A stretch of 64,000 bases of DNA from Ensifer sesbaniae (GCF_013283665.1 NZ_JABEKU010000001.1:3169137-3233136), one strand, 5' to 3'; positions 44,025 to 52,795 are shown, counted from the first letter of the stretch. Notes: generated from the letters alone by a model not told the origin. Numbers and translations are program-made.

Positions 44025-44801
44025 ATGCTGGAGATACTGCAACAATCGGCGATATCAGCGGGTCGGGCCATTCTCGACATCTATAACGCTGGCCCGGAGG
44101 TCACCTACAAGCCGGACTGTTCGCCGGTCACCGACGCCGACGCCTGCGCCGAGCGCATCATCCTCGCGGATCTCGCCCGCGCCTTTCCGGAGATTCCCGT
44201 TGTCGCCGAGGAAGCGGTCGCCGCCGGTTTCGTGCCTGATATATCCGGCAGGTCCTTCTTCCTGGTCGATCCCCTCGATGGTACGAAGGAGTTCATCGGC
44301 CGGCATGACGACTTTACCGTCAATATCGCGCTGATCGAGAACGGCGCGCCCGTGGCCGGCGTCGTCTATGCCCCGGCACTCGGCATCCTCTACGCCGCCC
44401 ACCACGGCAAGGCAGTAAAGGCGGTCGTCGACGAGACCTTCCACCTCGACAATGAAACCGTCATTGGCTGCCGCAGTTGCGGCGATCGCATGGTGGGGCT
44501 CGCGAGCCGTTCGCACAACAGCGCCGAAACGATCGCCTACCTCGCCGAGCACGGCATCGTCGACTATAGGACGGTCGGTTCGTCCCTGAAGTTCTGCCTT
44601 CTCGCCGAGGGTCTCGCCGACGTCTATCCACGCTTCAGCCGCACGATGGAATGGGACACGGCCGCGGGCGATGCCATCCTTCGGGCAGCCGGCGGCGAAA
44701 CACTGACGATGGACGGTGCACCGCTCACCTACGGCAAGCGCAACCAGAAGAACGAAAGCGACTTCGCCAACCCCTGGTTCGTCTCGCGCGGCAAGCCCTG
44801 A
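44025..44801 (+). CDS. cysQ: 3'(2'),5'-bisphosphate nucleotidase CysQ
   Basis: A 258-residue inositol-monophosphatase-superfamily enzyme. Metal-binding motifs are VAEEA (near residue 65), DPLDGTKEFIGRHDDFTVNIALIENG and WDTAAGDAILRAAGGETLTMDG. CysQ removes the 3'-phosphate from adenosine bisphosphate and recycles the product of sulfate assimilation. The ATG at 44025 has AAGTAAGGG upstream. The family is narrow enough for the symbol, but other substrates cannot be excluded. It is divergent from soxB, 230 bases away. Confidence 0.9.
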   Translation: MLEILQQSAISAGRAILDIYNAGPEVTYKPDCSPVTDADACAERIILADLARAFPEIPVVAEEAVAAGFVPDISGRSFFLVDPLDGTKEFIGRHDDFTVNIALIENGAPVAGVVYAPALGILYAAHHGKAVKAVVDETFHLDNETVIGCRSCGDRMVGLASRSHNSAETIAYLAEHGIVDYRTVGSSLKFCLLAEGLADVYPRFSRTMEWDTAAGDAILRAAGGETLTMDGAPLTYGKRNQKNESDFANPWFVSRGKP

Positions 44802-45108
44802 TCGCTTCTTTCTTCGACGGAGCCGGTGTCGGCGCGCCGCCCTTCCGCGGTCACTCCATATTTCACTTTGAGGTAACGCTGCCCCGATCCTCTCCGCGTC
44901 CGGTTGGAACCGCGACGTGGTCGGGGCCTGTTTTCTGCGCGCGCTGGGCGGTCACGCCGTCTCCCTGCCCTACCCTGGCATTCGGCTAAAAGGCATGTGA
45001 CGGCCGCCTATGCGGCCGGAACAACCGCCCCGCCACGGCGTTCAACATAGGCGGCCGGACACTGCCGCATCCGCTCGACGTTTTCAAAGACAGAACTGGA
45101 GCAGGAGA
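44802..45108. other. Intergenic region upstream of dps with a long inverted repeat
   Basis: The 307-base gap has no gene I can support. A perfect 10-base inverted repeat (GGCCGCCTAT at 45002-45011, ATAGGCGGCC at 45047-45056) lies 53 bases upstream of the dps start and could act as a terminator for cysQ or as an operator. Confidence 0.6.
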
Positions 45109-45621
45109 ATGAAACAGACAGCCGCCGTGCTGAAGCCCAAGGTCAGGGACGAGGAATTCGACATCGGTCTGACCAAGCCCTATCGCCAACACATGGCCGC
45201 AGCGCTTTCCGACATCCTGGCCGAAACTTACAAGCTGGTGATCAAGAGCCACATCTACCATTGGAATGTAGTTGGCCCACTGTTCAAGCCGCTGCACGAA
45301 CTGACCGAAGAACACTACAATGCGTTGTTCAAGGCGACCGACATCATCGCCGAACGCATCCGTGCTCTTGGCCATCTCGCCCCGACAAAACTTGCCGAAG
45401 CGAAGACTTTCGCGCCCAGCGCAGCCTCGGTCAGTCATACGACCGCGGCCGAAATGGTGGCGGACCTGATTGCCGATCACGAGGCGGCGGCGCGCCGCAT
45501 GCGCGAGGCCGGCACCAAGGCCGACGAGAACGGCGACCTCGTCACCACCGACATGCTGTCCGAGCGCCTCGAATTTCACGAAAAAGCGCTATGGATGCTG
45601 CGGGCTATCGTTGCGGCCTGA
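45109..45621 (+). CDS. dps: DNA starvation/stationary-phase protection protein Dps
   Basis: A 170-residue ferritin-like protein. The ferroxidase region is KLVIKSHIYHWNVVGPLFKPLHELTEEHYNALFKATDIIAERIRALG, with the conserved histidines and acidic residues that bind iron at the subunit interface. The dodecamer sequesters iron, consumes hydrogen peroxide and coats DNA in stress. The ATG at 45109 has GCAGGAGA directly upstream. The upstream frame from 45010 has no ribosome-binding site. The N-terminal region is slightly basic, which would support DNA binding. Confidence 0.95.
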   Translation: MKQTAAVLKPKVRDEEFDIGLTKPYRQHMAAALSDILAETYKLVIKSHIYHWNVVGPLFKPLHELTEEHYNALFKATDIIAERIRALGHLAPTKLAEAKTFAPSAASVSHTTAAEMVADLIADHEAAARRMREAGTKADENGDLVTTDMLSERLEFHEKALWMLRAIVAA

Positions 45622-45676
45622 TCCTTTCGGCGCCTGGCATCGATGCGGCGACGGCGCTGCATCGGAAAGAAACGTT

Positions 45677-45832
45677 CCCGGCCCTTCAGCAGGTGGGCGC
45701 CGTGCGCGCCTTCGACGACGATGGTTTTGCCGCCGTCGACTCGGTCTTGAATTGCGATACGAACGCAAGTTCCTCCTTTGTGAAGGCGCAGAATTGGTCG
45801 AGCTTGCGCAAGGGACAGGCTTGAAAACACAT
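45677..45832 (-). pseudogene. Decayed 5' fragment of a Crp/Fnr-type regulator gene
   Basis: On the minus strand, the peptide CPLRKLDQFCAFTKEELAFV starting near 45830 resembles the N-terminus of Crp/Fnr-type regulators of rhizobia. After SQFK the frame shifts by one base and continues as DGGKTIVVEGAHGAHLL, resembling the next beta strand of the cNMP fold. The similarity then ends, so only about 50 residues of a gene are left, with one frameshift. It lies in the 302-base gap between dps and the dehydrogenase. The call rests on recollection of family sequences and needs a search. Confidence 0.4.
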
Positions 45833-45923
45833 GGTTTTCAGGAGCAGGTTCCGGGAACGCCAATGGACAGGTCGTCTGCGGCGCCCTATGTCTTGCACGC
45901 GATCCCGCCACAGGAGTTCCGTC

Positions 45924-46781
45924 ATGTCGCATCCTGCCTTCGCCCCCAACAATCTTGCCGTCATCACCGGCGCCGCCTCCGGCATCGGTCTGGCCGCCGC
46001 TCGTCACTTCGCCTCGCTCGGCATGCGCGTCGTGCTCGCCGATCTCGCCGGCGATAAGCTCGACAAGGCGGCGGCCGAAGTCGCTGCCGCCTCCCCCGAT
46101 CGAGTGCAACACATCGTGGCAATGCCGACCGACGTGTCGCGGCTCGAAGACCTGGAAGCACTCGAACGCGGCGTGCGTCAGCGGTTCGGCGAGGTGCATG
46201 TGCTGATGAACAATGCCGGCATCCAGCCCGGCAGCGCGATCCTCGGTCCATTGGCTGCCTGGGAAGCGACGCTTAGCGTCAACCTTTGGGGCGTCATCAA
46301 CGGTTCTCGCGTTTTCGCAGCGGGCATGATCGCGCACGGCAAACCGGCCGTCATCATCAACACCGGCTCGAAGCAAGGCATCACCACGCCGCCGGGCGAC
46401 CCGGCCTACAATGTCTCGAAGGCGGGCGTGAAGGTCTTCACCGAGGCGCTCGAGCATGAGTTGCGCAACACCGCCGGAAGCCAGGTCCACGCCCATCTCC
46501 TGATCCCCGGCTTCGTCTATACCGGGCTGACGGCCCAGGGCCGCAGCGAAAAGCCGGCCGGCGCCTGGACGCCGGAGCAGACCGTCGACTTCATGATGGA
46601 AAGCCTGGCGCGCGGCGACTTCTACATTCTCTGCCCCGACAACGACGTCCCCCGCCCCACCGACGAGCGCCGTATCCTGTGGGCCGCCGGCGATATCGTC
46701 GAGAACCGGCCGCCGCTGTCGCGCTGGCATCCGGACCACGCGGATGCCTTCAAGGCATTCCTGGAAAAGGACCGCGACTGA
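45924..46781 (+). CDS. Short-chain dehydrogenase/reductase (SDR)
   Basis: A 285-residue classical SDR. Motifs: cofactor-binding TGAASGIGLAAARHFASLGMRVVLADL, NNAG in MNNAGIQPGSAILGP, catalytic Y-x-x-x-K in YNVSKAGVKVF with an upstream IINTGSKQG. The aspartate after strand beta-2 (ADLAGDKLD) favours NAD over NADP. The ATG at 45924 has AGGAG upstream. The substrate is unknown. It is the first gene of a same-strand group of two with the VOC-hydrolase fusion, 92 bases upstream, so a role in the same detoxification module is possible. Confidence 0.88.
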   Translation: MSHPAFAPNNLAVITGAASGIGLAAARHFASLGMRVVLADLAGDKLDKAAAEVAAASPDRVQHIVAMPTDVSRLEDLEALERGVRQRFGEVHVLMNNAGIQPGSAILGPLAAWEATLSVNLWGVINGSRVFAAGMIAHGKPAVIINTGSKQGITTPPGDPAYNVSKAGVKVFTEALEHELRNTAGSQVHAHLLIPGFVYTGLTAQGRSEKPAGAWTPEQTVDFMMESLARGDFYILCPDNDVPRPTDERRILWAAGDIVENRPPLSRWHPDHADAFKAFLEKDRD

Positions 46782-46873
46782 TCCTCGCGCGTAAACACAG
46801 CGTTCTCCGCAGCGCTTCTGGCGCCGGCGCTCCGTCTCGTGTTTTGTGAGCGCATACCAACGAGGGACCGACA

Positions 46874-48430
46874 ATGACGAGCGGCATCCACCACATCACT
46901 CTGATCGCCCGGAAGGTTCAGGCAAACGTCGATTTCTATGTCGGCTTCCTGGGCTTGCGGCTCGTCAAGCGGACCGGCGGCTACGAGGATGCCAACCAGT
47001 TGCACCTCTTCTATGGCGATGCCGAGGGCTCACCCGGATCGCTCGTCACGTTCCTGATGTGGGAGGATGGCGGCCGTGGCCGGGTCGGTCACAGCCAGCC
47101 AAGCGAAATCGCCTTCGCGATCCGGCCGGAGAGCATCGGCTTCTGGCTAACCCGGGCGCTGCAATTCAACATCGCCACCTCGGGGCCGTCGCAGGAGTTC
47201 GGCGAACCGGTACTGCGGCTCAAGGATCCGGACGGTGTCATCGTCAAGCTCGTCGGCACCGAGGCGGTTTTGGCCACCGCCCCCCGGAACACGCGCGACA
47301 TCCCGGAGGAAGATGCGATCCGACGCCTGCGCGGCGCCACGATCCTCACAGAAAGACCGGAAGAGTCCGTTCGCTTCCTGAAAACGCATTTCGGTTACAG
47401 CGAGACCGCCTCCAGCGACACGATCCGTCGCCTCACCTCCGCCTCCGGCGACGTCATCGACGTACGCGACGCGACCGGCTTCTGGACGTCGGCGCCCGGC
47501 ACCGGAACGATCGATCACATCGCCTTCCGCGCTCCCGATCGGGCAGCGGTGGAACGGGTGCGCGACGAGCTGCAGCGCGATGGTGCCGGGGCCATCAATG
47601 CGCATGACCGCAAATACTTCTATTCGCTCTATGTGCGCGAGCCGGGCGGCTCGCTCTACGAACTGGCAAGCGACGTGCCCGGCTTCACCGTCGACGAACC
47701 CAAGGAAACGCTCGGCACCGAGCTTTTCGTCCCCGCGCATTTCGGCGCCGCGAGGGAAGAGATGCTGCTCGCCATGCCGCAATTCGCGCTGCCGGGAGAA
47801 CCGCGGCTAACGGAGCGCGACCTGCCCTTCGTGCACCGCTTCTATCATCCTGACGTGCTGGATGACCGCACCTTCATGCTGCTTCACGGCAGCGGCGCCA
47901 ACGAGACACAGCTTCTCCACCTCGCCCACCAGGTCGACAGGCAAGCGACGCTGGTCGGCATTCGCGGCCGGGCGAACGAAGAAGGCATGCCGCGCTGGTT
48001 CCGGCGCTATTCGCCGACGACCTTCGACCAGAAGGACGTGCGCGCGGAGGCCGACGCCTTCGCCGCCTTCGTCGAAGGGGCTGCGGACGGCTACCGGATC
48101 GATCTCGAGAAGACCGTCTTCATCGGCTATTCCAACGGCGCCAACCTGCTGGTGGCACTGATGCTGTTACATCCCGGCCTCATCCGCAACGTCGTGCTGA
48201 TGCGCTCGATGCTCGTCATCGACGACGTGCCGCCGCCGGATCTTACTGGGACGAAGGTGCTGTTGCTCACGGGCAAGCACGACAGCTATGGAGAATTCGC
48301 GCCCCGGCTGAAGGCGGAGCTGTCACGCACGGGCGCGGACCTGACGGCGGCTGAACTCGACATGGGGCACGAAATCGGCGCTTCGGATATTGCGGCCATC
48401 CAGCAATGGCTGGAGGACAAGGGGCTCTGA
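46874..48430 (+). CDS. Fusion of a VOC ring-cleaving dioxygenase and an alpha/beta-hydrolase (MhqO-MhqD-like)
   Basis: A 518-residue fusion. Residues 1-290 are two VOC (glyoxalase/extradiol) repeats with the family start SGIHHITLIARKVQANVDFYVGFLGLRLVKRTGG; metal ligands in the His6/His7 pair, H215 (IDHIAFRAPD) and E263 (SLYELASDVPGF) form the expected facial triad. Residues about 305-518 are a carboxylesterase/phospholipase-type hydrolase (FMLLHGSGANETQLL, FIGYSNGANLLVALML, TGKHDSY, LDMGHEIG) with the triad S420, D470 and H499. In Bacillus subtilis these two activities are separate proteins, MhqO and MhqD, of the quinone-stress regulon. The fusion would link ring cleavage to hydrolysis of the product. 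The true substrate is unknown. Confidence 0.87.
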   Translation: MTSGIHHITLIARKVQANVDFYVGFLGLRLVKRTGGYEDANQLHLFYGDAEGSPGSLVTFLMWEDGGRGRVGHSQPSEIAFAIRPESIGFWLTRALQFNIATSGPSQEFGEPVLRLKDPDGVIVKLVGTEAVLATAPRNTRDIPEEDAIRRLRGATILTERPEESVRFLKTHFGYSETASSDTIRRLTSASGDVIDVRDATGFWTSAPGTGTIDHIAFRAPDRAAVERVRDELQRDGAGAINAHDRKYFYSLYVREPGGSLYELASDVPGFTVDEPKETLGTELFVPAHFGAAREEMLLAMPQFALPGEPRLTERDLPFVHRFYHPDVLDDRTFMLLHGSGANETQLLHLAHQVDRQATLVGIRGRANEEGMPRWFRRYSPTTFDQKDVRAEADAFAAFVEGAADGYRIDLEKTVFIGYSNGANLLVALMLLHPGLIRNVVLMRSMLVIDDVPPPDLTGTKVLLLTGKHDSYGEFAPRLKAELSRTGADLTAAELDMGHEIGASDIAAIQQWLEDKGL

Positions 48431-48442
48431 GGGGGCTTCGCC

Positions 48443-49006
48443 TCAGGCTCCTTTCCCCGCACCCGCAAAGTCGGCGAACGCCTTGACGAAGGCGGTGAGC
48501 CGATCGCGCGCGCCCTCATCTGTCAGGGTCCCGTTCGCATCGAAAAGCGTCTCCGCCCTCGGCAACATCAGCCGCTTGCCCGACCAGAGTTCGGCACCGA
48601 GCGTGCGCATGACCGGCAGCCAGGCGTTCTGGCTGAGGATGGTGCCGAAATTGCCAGGCGACGCGCCGGCGAGCGCGAAGGGACGGCCGCGAAACACCTT
48701 GGCGATATCGGCAGACGGGCGACTCAGCCAATCGATCGCGTTCTTGAACACGCCGGGGATAGAGTTGTTGTATTCCGGCGTGAACAGGATGACACCATCG
48801 GCGGCCATCACCTTTTGCTTAAGCACCGTCACGGCGTCGGGAATACCGCTTTCCGTCTCGATATCGGCGTCATAGAGCGGAATCCCGTGCAGGGTCGCGG
48901 TGTCGAAATCGACGCCATCCGGCACGTTCTCCGCAGCCGACCGCATGAGGCCAGTGTTGAACGAGGCCTTGCGCAGGCTCCCGGATATGCCGAGGATTTT
49001 CGTCAT
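48443..49006 (-). CDS. NADPH-dependent FMN reductase (ChrR/azoreductase-like)
   Basis: A 187-residue flavodoxin-like reductase. The phosphate-binding loop is GISGSLRKASFNTGLMR, and the isoalloxazine region is LFTPEYNNSIPGVFKNAIDWLSRP. It reduces FMN, quinones, chromate or azo dyes with NAD(P)H. The gene is convergent with the fusion gene (12-base gap) and is followed by an intergenic region of 223 bases. Together with the dioxygenases on either side it could reduce quinones to hydroquinones, the substrates of MhqO-type enzymes. AGGA lies 12 bases before the ATG. Confidence 0.9.
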   Translation of the reverse strand: MTKILGISGSLRKASFNTGLMRSAAENVPDGVDFDTATLHGIPLYDADIETESGIPDAVTVLKQKVMAADGVILFTPEYNNSIPGVFKNAIDWLSRPSADIAKVFRGRPFALAGASPGNFGTILSQNAWLPVMRTLGAELWSGKRLMLPRAETLFDANGTLTDEGARDRLTAFVKAFADFAGAGKGA

Positions 49007-49063
49007 GAGATTTGATCCTTCCTACTCTGCGGGGTCCTTGCGGGTGCGCCTCGATACGTGAGG

Positions 49064-49109
49064 GCGGGATGCGGGCGGAAATCGGGACACACTCTTCCTC
49101 CTCGTGCTC
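49064..49109. repeat. Degenerate copy of the AGCGGGATG palindromic repeat (family B), copy 2
   Basis: GCGGGATG and GCGGAAAT with a downstream TCTTCCTCCTCGTGCTC resemble the copies at 24157-24202 and 59699-59746 but have several mismatches. It lies in the gap between the FMN reductase and the VOC gene. Confidence 0.45.
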
Positions 49110-49187
49110 AGACGCATAACGCAGCAGGCGCCATGATGGGTCCGCTCGAAGACGATGTCCAACAGGATCAGAGGGATAGACACAAGT

Positions 49188-49211
49188 AAGCCGGGGAAGA
49201 ATCCCCGGCTT
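49188..49211 (-). terminator. Terminator of the VOC dioxygenase gene
   Basis: AAGCCGGGGA (49188-49197) pairs perfectly with TCCCCGGCTT (49202-49211) around a 4-base loop. It lies 19 bases after the stop of the VOC gene on the minus strand. The T run is short. Confidence 0.75.
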
Positions 49212-49229
49212 GTCGCTCGAGCCAAATTG

Positions 49230-50183
49230 TTAGACCAGTGGCTTCAACCGCGCTTCGATCTGAGCCCGCTTCGGCTCCAGGAACGGCGGCAGCGACAGGC
49301 TTTCACCCAGCGTTTCCATCGGTTCGTCAACCGCGAAACCGGGCCCGTCGGTCGCGATCTCGAAGAGAACGCCATTCGGCTCGCGGAAATAGAGCGAGCG
49401 GAAGTAGTAACGTTCGACTTCGCCGCTCGACGGCAGGCGGAAACCGTTGAGCCGCTCCGTCCATTCCGTCAGTGCCGCGTTATCGGGCGCCCGGAAGGCG
49501 ACGTGGTGCACGGCACCGGCGCCCTGCCGAGCAATCGCCAGGCCCGGCTGGACCGCGACGTGCAGTTCGGCCGCGGGACCGCCCGCGCCCATGGTGAAAA
49601 CATGGACCTCACCTTGACCATCCGGTGACGGATAGGCGCGGGCCTCACTCATGTTCATCACATGGGTCAGGACCAACTGCGTGTTGGTGATGTCGGGCAC
49701 GCTGATGGTGATCGGCCCGAGGCCCTTGATCTGGTGCTCGGCTGGAACCGGGCTTTTCTCCCACGGATGCGAGGGCTCAAGCCCACCGTCGTCGATCAGC
49801 CGGAAGCGCTGGCCTTCGCCGTCTTCGAAGTCGAGCGAGACGCGTCCATCAATCTCCGCGATCTCACCGGCCGTGACCTCGAGGTCGTCGAAACGCTGCT
49901 TCCACCAGCGCACGCTCTCGACGCTGCCGACCCTCAGGCCCGTGCGCGAGATGCTGTGCGTGCCGCGGCCCTCCGGCCCAACCGGCCAGTCGAAGAAGGT
50001 CAGGTCCGTTCCGGGCGTTGCGCGCCCGTCGGCATAGAAGAGATGGTAGGCGGTGGTATCATCCTGGTTGACGGTCTTCTTGACCAGCCGCAGGCCGAGC
50101 GTCTCGGTGTAGAAACGCAGGTTCTCCGGGGCGTTGGCGGTGATCGCCGTCAGGTGATGGATCCCGGTCAGTTGCAAGCTCAT
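49230..50183 (-). CDS. VOC family ring-cleaving dioxygenase (MhqO/PcpA-like)
   Basis: A 317-residue enzyme with two VOC repeats. The start [65 protein letters not shown] is typical of putative hydroquinone 1,2-dioxygenases, and the metal ligands are in the His9/His10 pair, H226/H227 and E275. The TTGGAGGC ribosome-binding site sets the start at 50183. It is a paralogue of the N-terminal half of the fusion protein at 46874 and shares the AFRAPD and F-EI/L-A-TD motifs. It probably cleaves hydroquinone-type rings or detoxifies quinone adducts; substrates are not known. Confidence 0.9.
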   Translation of the reverse strand: MSLQLTGIHHLTAITANAPENLRFYTETLGLRLVKKTVNQDDTTAYHLFYADGRATPGTDLTFFDWPVGPEGRGTHSISRTGLRVGSVESVRWWKQRFDDLEVTAGEIAEIDGRVSLDFEDGEGQRFRLIDDGGLEPSHPWEKSPVPAEHQIKGLGPITISVPDITNTQLVLTHVMNMSEARAYPSPDGQGEVHVFTMGAGGPAAELHVAVQPGLAIARQGAGAVHHVAFRAPDNAALTEWTERLNGFRLPSSGEVERYYFRSLYFREPNGVLFEIATDGPGFAVDEPMETLGESLSLPPFLEPKRAQIEARLKPLV

Positions 50184-50367
50184 GATTGCCTCCAATGCGT
50201 GGCATTACTGTTGAGCACAATATGGGATGCCGTATCGTTTCCGACAGTGGATCAACAAAGAACGGAACGTTCCCGCCAAGTGAACAATCGCCCGGCGACT
50301 TTGTTCCTGAACCTGCATCGATTTCGAAGCGGCCGGAGCCAAGCCCGCACGGCCAACCGGCGCAGTT

Positions 50368-51147
50368 TCAGCGCCGGTTCAGATCGCCGAGATACGTGTT
50401 TTCGAGGCGAGAGATCGCATAGGCTTGGGGATCGATATCCACGATCAGCAAGGTCTCGTGACCGGCATCGGCCTTGGCGAGAAGCTGGCCGTCGGGAGCG
50501 GCGATGCGCGACAGCCCGGCGAAGGAGAACAGCGGATCCGAGCCGTGATGGTTGATGTAGGCGACGAAAACCTGGTTCTCGAAGGCCCGTGTCTGGATCA
50601 TGTGCTCTGCGATGAAGGAACCGGACCAGCCCGCCGGCAGCGCCGTCGGTACCAGCACGGCCTCGGCACCGGCCAGCGCCAGCCGCCGGACGTTCTCCGG
50701 AAACTCGACGTCGTAGCAGATCAGCATGCCGCAGGTGACGCCGCGATGCACGAACAGCTTGGTCTCGGGTGGGGGCGCCTTGAAGATCGAGCGCTCGTAA
50801 TCGCCGTAGAGGTGAGACTTGCGGTAGACGACCGGCGCCGCATCGCCATCGACATAGACGGCGCTGTTATAGACATCGCTCCCGTCGCGTTCGGCAAAGC
50901 CGGCGATAAGGGCGATGCCGGTCTCAGACGAGATCGCCTTGAGCCGCGTTACGATCGCACCGTCCGGCGCTTCGGCGATCGTCGCCAGTGCCTCTCCGGC
51001 GCCGTAGCCAGTGATGCCGAGTTCGGGCGTCAGCAACAGCGTCGCCCCTCGTGTCGCGGCTTCCGCCGCGGCGCCCGCGATACGATCGAGATTGGCGGCG
51101 ACGTCTCCCGGCGCCGATTGCATCTGAAGGGCGGCGAGCTTCATCAT
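50368..51147 (-). CDS. Nitrilase-superfamily carbon-nitrogen hydrolase
   Basis: A 259-residue amidase of the nitrilase superfamily. The catalytic triad is present: E42 (LLLTPELGITGYG), K110 (VVYRKSHLYGDYE) and C144 (CGMLICYDVEFPE). The overall pattern resembles the R-amidase/N-carbamoylputrescine-amidase-like branch. The ATG at 51147 overlaps the permease stop at 51144-51146, so it is coupled to the polyamine-type transporter. It probably hydrolyses an amide or N-carbamoyl intermediate of an imported amine, for example N-carbamoylputrescine; the exact substrate is an inference. Confidence 0.88.
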   Translation of the reverse strand: MMKLAALQMQSAPGDVAANLDRIAGAAAEAATRGATLLLTPELGITGYGAGEALATIAEAPDGAIVTRLKAISSETGIALIAGFAERDGSDVYNSAVYVDGDAAPVVYRKSHLYGDYERSIFKAPPPETKLFVHRGVTCGMLICYDVEFPENVRRLALAGAEAVLVPTALPAGWSGSFIAEHMIQTRAFENQVFVAYINHHGSDPLFSFAGLSRIAAPDGQLLAKADAGHETLLIVDIDPQAYAISRLENTYLGDLNRR

Positions 51148-51944
51148 TTTCCGTCCGTTGACATGGCGCCAAGCAGCTTTGGCAGGTCGCCGAAGCGGGC
51201 GACAAGGCCGAAGATCACCGCGGCTGTCGTGACGAAGAGAACCGTCACAGACGCCATGGTCGGCGTGTAGCCGTAGCGAAGCGCATTGAAGATCTTGATC
51301 GGCAGCGTCTCCACGGTGAAGCCGACGGTCATGTAGGCAACGATGTATTCGTTGAGCGACAGCACGAAGGCGAAGGCATAACCGGAAACGATGTAAGGCA
51401 GGATCAGCGGCAGCACGACGGTGCGGAAGATGGTGCGCTCGTCGGCTCCCATGGTCGAGGCTGCCTCGACGAGGGAACGGTCGATCGAGGTGAAGCCCAG
51501 CGACAGCGTCACCAGCGGCAGTGTGACGAAAAAGATCGCGTGGCTGACCACCGCCGTCCAAGGCTGGCCGTAGGAACCGACCGTCGCCCAGAAGGTGAGC
51601 ATGCCGAGCGCGGTGATGACCGGCGGCAGCGTGAAGGGCGCGACGCCGAGAAGCTGGAAGATATTCGCCCAGGGCGCGATACGTCGCCACAGGAACCAGG
51701 AGAGCGGCAGCGCGATCGCCACCGCAAGTGCTGCCGAAAGCACCGCCAGCGTCACCGATGCGAAGAGCGCGTTGCGCCATTCCGGATTGAGGAAGATCTC
51801 GCCATACCAGGAGAGCGAAAAGCCCTGCGGCGGAAAGGCGAGCGTCTGTTTCTGATTGACCGAGACGCCGGCAACCACGATCAGCGGCAATGACAGGAAC
51901 AGGCCGATCGCGAAGAAATAGGCCCTGCGGAAGATCGAGGTCAT
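51144..51944 (-). CDS. Spermidine/putrescine-type ABC transporter permease II
   Basis: A 266-residue permease, PotC-like, with six hydrophobic segments (RAYFFAIGLFLSLPLIVVAGVSV at the start). The cytoplasmic contact loop is SLVEAASTMGADERTIFRTVVLPLILPYIVSGYAFAF. It overlaps the first permease at 51941-51944 and the amidase at the other end. It works with the PotB-, PotA- and PotD-like proteins encoded upstream. Confidence 0.92.
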   Translation of the reverse strand: MTSIFRRAYFFAIGLFLSLPLIVVAGVSVNQKQTLAFPPQGFSLSWYGEIFLNPEWRNALFASVTLAVLSAALAVAIALPLSWFLWRRIAPWANIFQLLGVAPFTLPPVITALGMLTFWATVGSYGQPWTAVVSHAIFFVTLPLVTLSLGFTSIDRSLVEAASTMGADERTIFRTVVLPLILPYIVSGYAFAFVLSLNEYIVAYMTVGFTVETLPIKIFNALRYGYTPTMASVTVLFVTTAAVIFGLVARFGDLPKLLGAMSTDGK

Positions 51945-52795
51945 GCCGCTTCTCCCTTGCGTCCGGCAATCACAGTGAGCGCTACGAGGCCGAGCGTGAC
52001 GAGCACCAGGAACACGGCCATGGCGGCAGCGAACGGCATGTTCGACTGGTAGATCGCCTGGTCGGTAATCAGCACCGACAGCGTCCAGTGCTGCGGCCGG
52101 CCGAGAAGCTGCGGCAACAGATAGGAGCCGAGCGCGAAGATGAAGACCATGATCAAGGTGGCGGTGATGGTGTTGCGAAGCGCCGGCACGACCACGGTGA
52201 AAAACGCCTTCAGCGGCGAGGCACCGAGCGTGCGGGCCGCTTCCGTCAACGTCGGATCGAGACGGACAAGCGCCGGGAAGAGCACCAGCACCGTATAGGG
52301 GAAGGCCTGATAGACCATGCCGGTCAAAACCGCCCCAAAACTCGGCGTCAGGGCCTTGGCTTCGGCCATGATGCCGAGGGCGACGAGGATGTTGGTGATC
52401 CCGGCGGTGCGCGAGAACAGCGTCGACCAGGCAAAGCCGATAATGACTTCCGAGAGCGACAGGATCGACAGCAGCGCCACCAGCCAGACCACCTGCACCT
52501 TCCGCGACATGCGCGTCAGCATATAGGTGAAGGGCAAGGCGAGCACGACGCAGCAGATCGCGACCGTGATCGCAAGCATCAGCGAGAAGCCGAGCACCCC
52601 GCCGAAAAAGGCCGAGAGGAAGCGGGCATAGTTGTCGAAGACGAAGGCCGGCGTATAGAAGCCGCCCTGCTGGCGCTGGAAGAAACTGACGGCGATCATC
52701 GTGCCGAAGGGCACGACGAAGAAGATGGTGAGCATCGCCGCCGGAAAGAGAAGCGGCGCGTAATCGCCGGGAGTCTGGGGTGGTTCGCGTCTCAT
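51941..52795 (-). CDS. Spermidine/putrescine-type ABC transporter permease I
   Basis: A 284-residue PotB-like permease (LLFPAAMLTIFFVVPFGTMIAVSFFQ near the N-terminus; contact loop DPTLTEAARTLGASPLKAFFTVVVPALRNTITATLI). Six or more membrane segments. It overlaps the PotC-like gene by four bases and the PotA-like ATPase by four bases, so all three are translationally coupled. Confidence 0.92.
   Translation of the reverse strand: MRREPPQTPGDYAPLLFPAAMLTIFFVVPFGTMIAVSFFQRQQGGFYTPAFVFDNYARFLSAFFGGVLGFSLMLAITVAICCVVLALPFTYMLTRMSRKVQVVWLVALLSILSLSEVIIGFAWSTLFSRTAGITNILVALGIMAEAKALTPSFGAVLTGMVYQAFPYTVLVLFPALVRLDPTLTEAARTLGASPLKAFFTVVVPALRNTITATLIMVFIFALGSYLLPQLLGRPQHWTLSVLITDQAIYQSNMPFAAAMAVFLVLVTLGLVALTVIAGRKGEAA

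Noticed and set aside
45576-46874. Minus-strand reading frame of 432 codons spanning the dps-SDR gap and SDR gene
   Set aside because: Mostly antisense of the SDR gene; only the short Crp-like fragment in it looks once-coding, and that in two frames.
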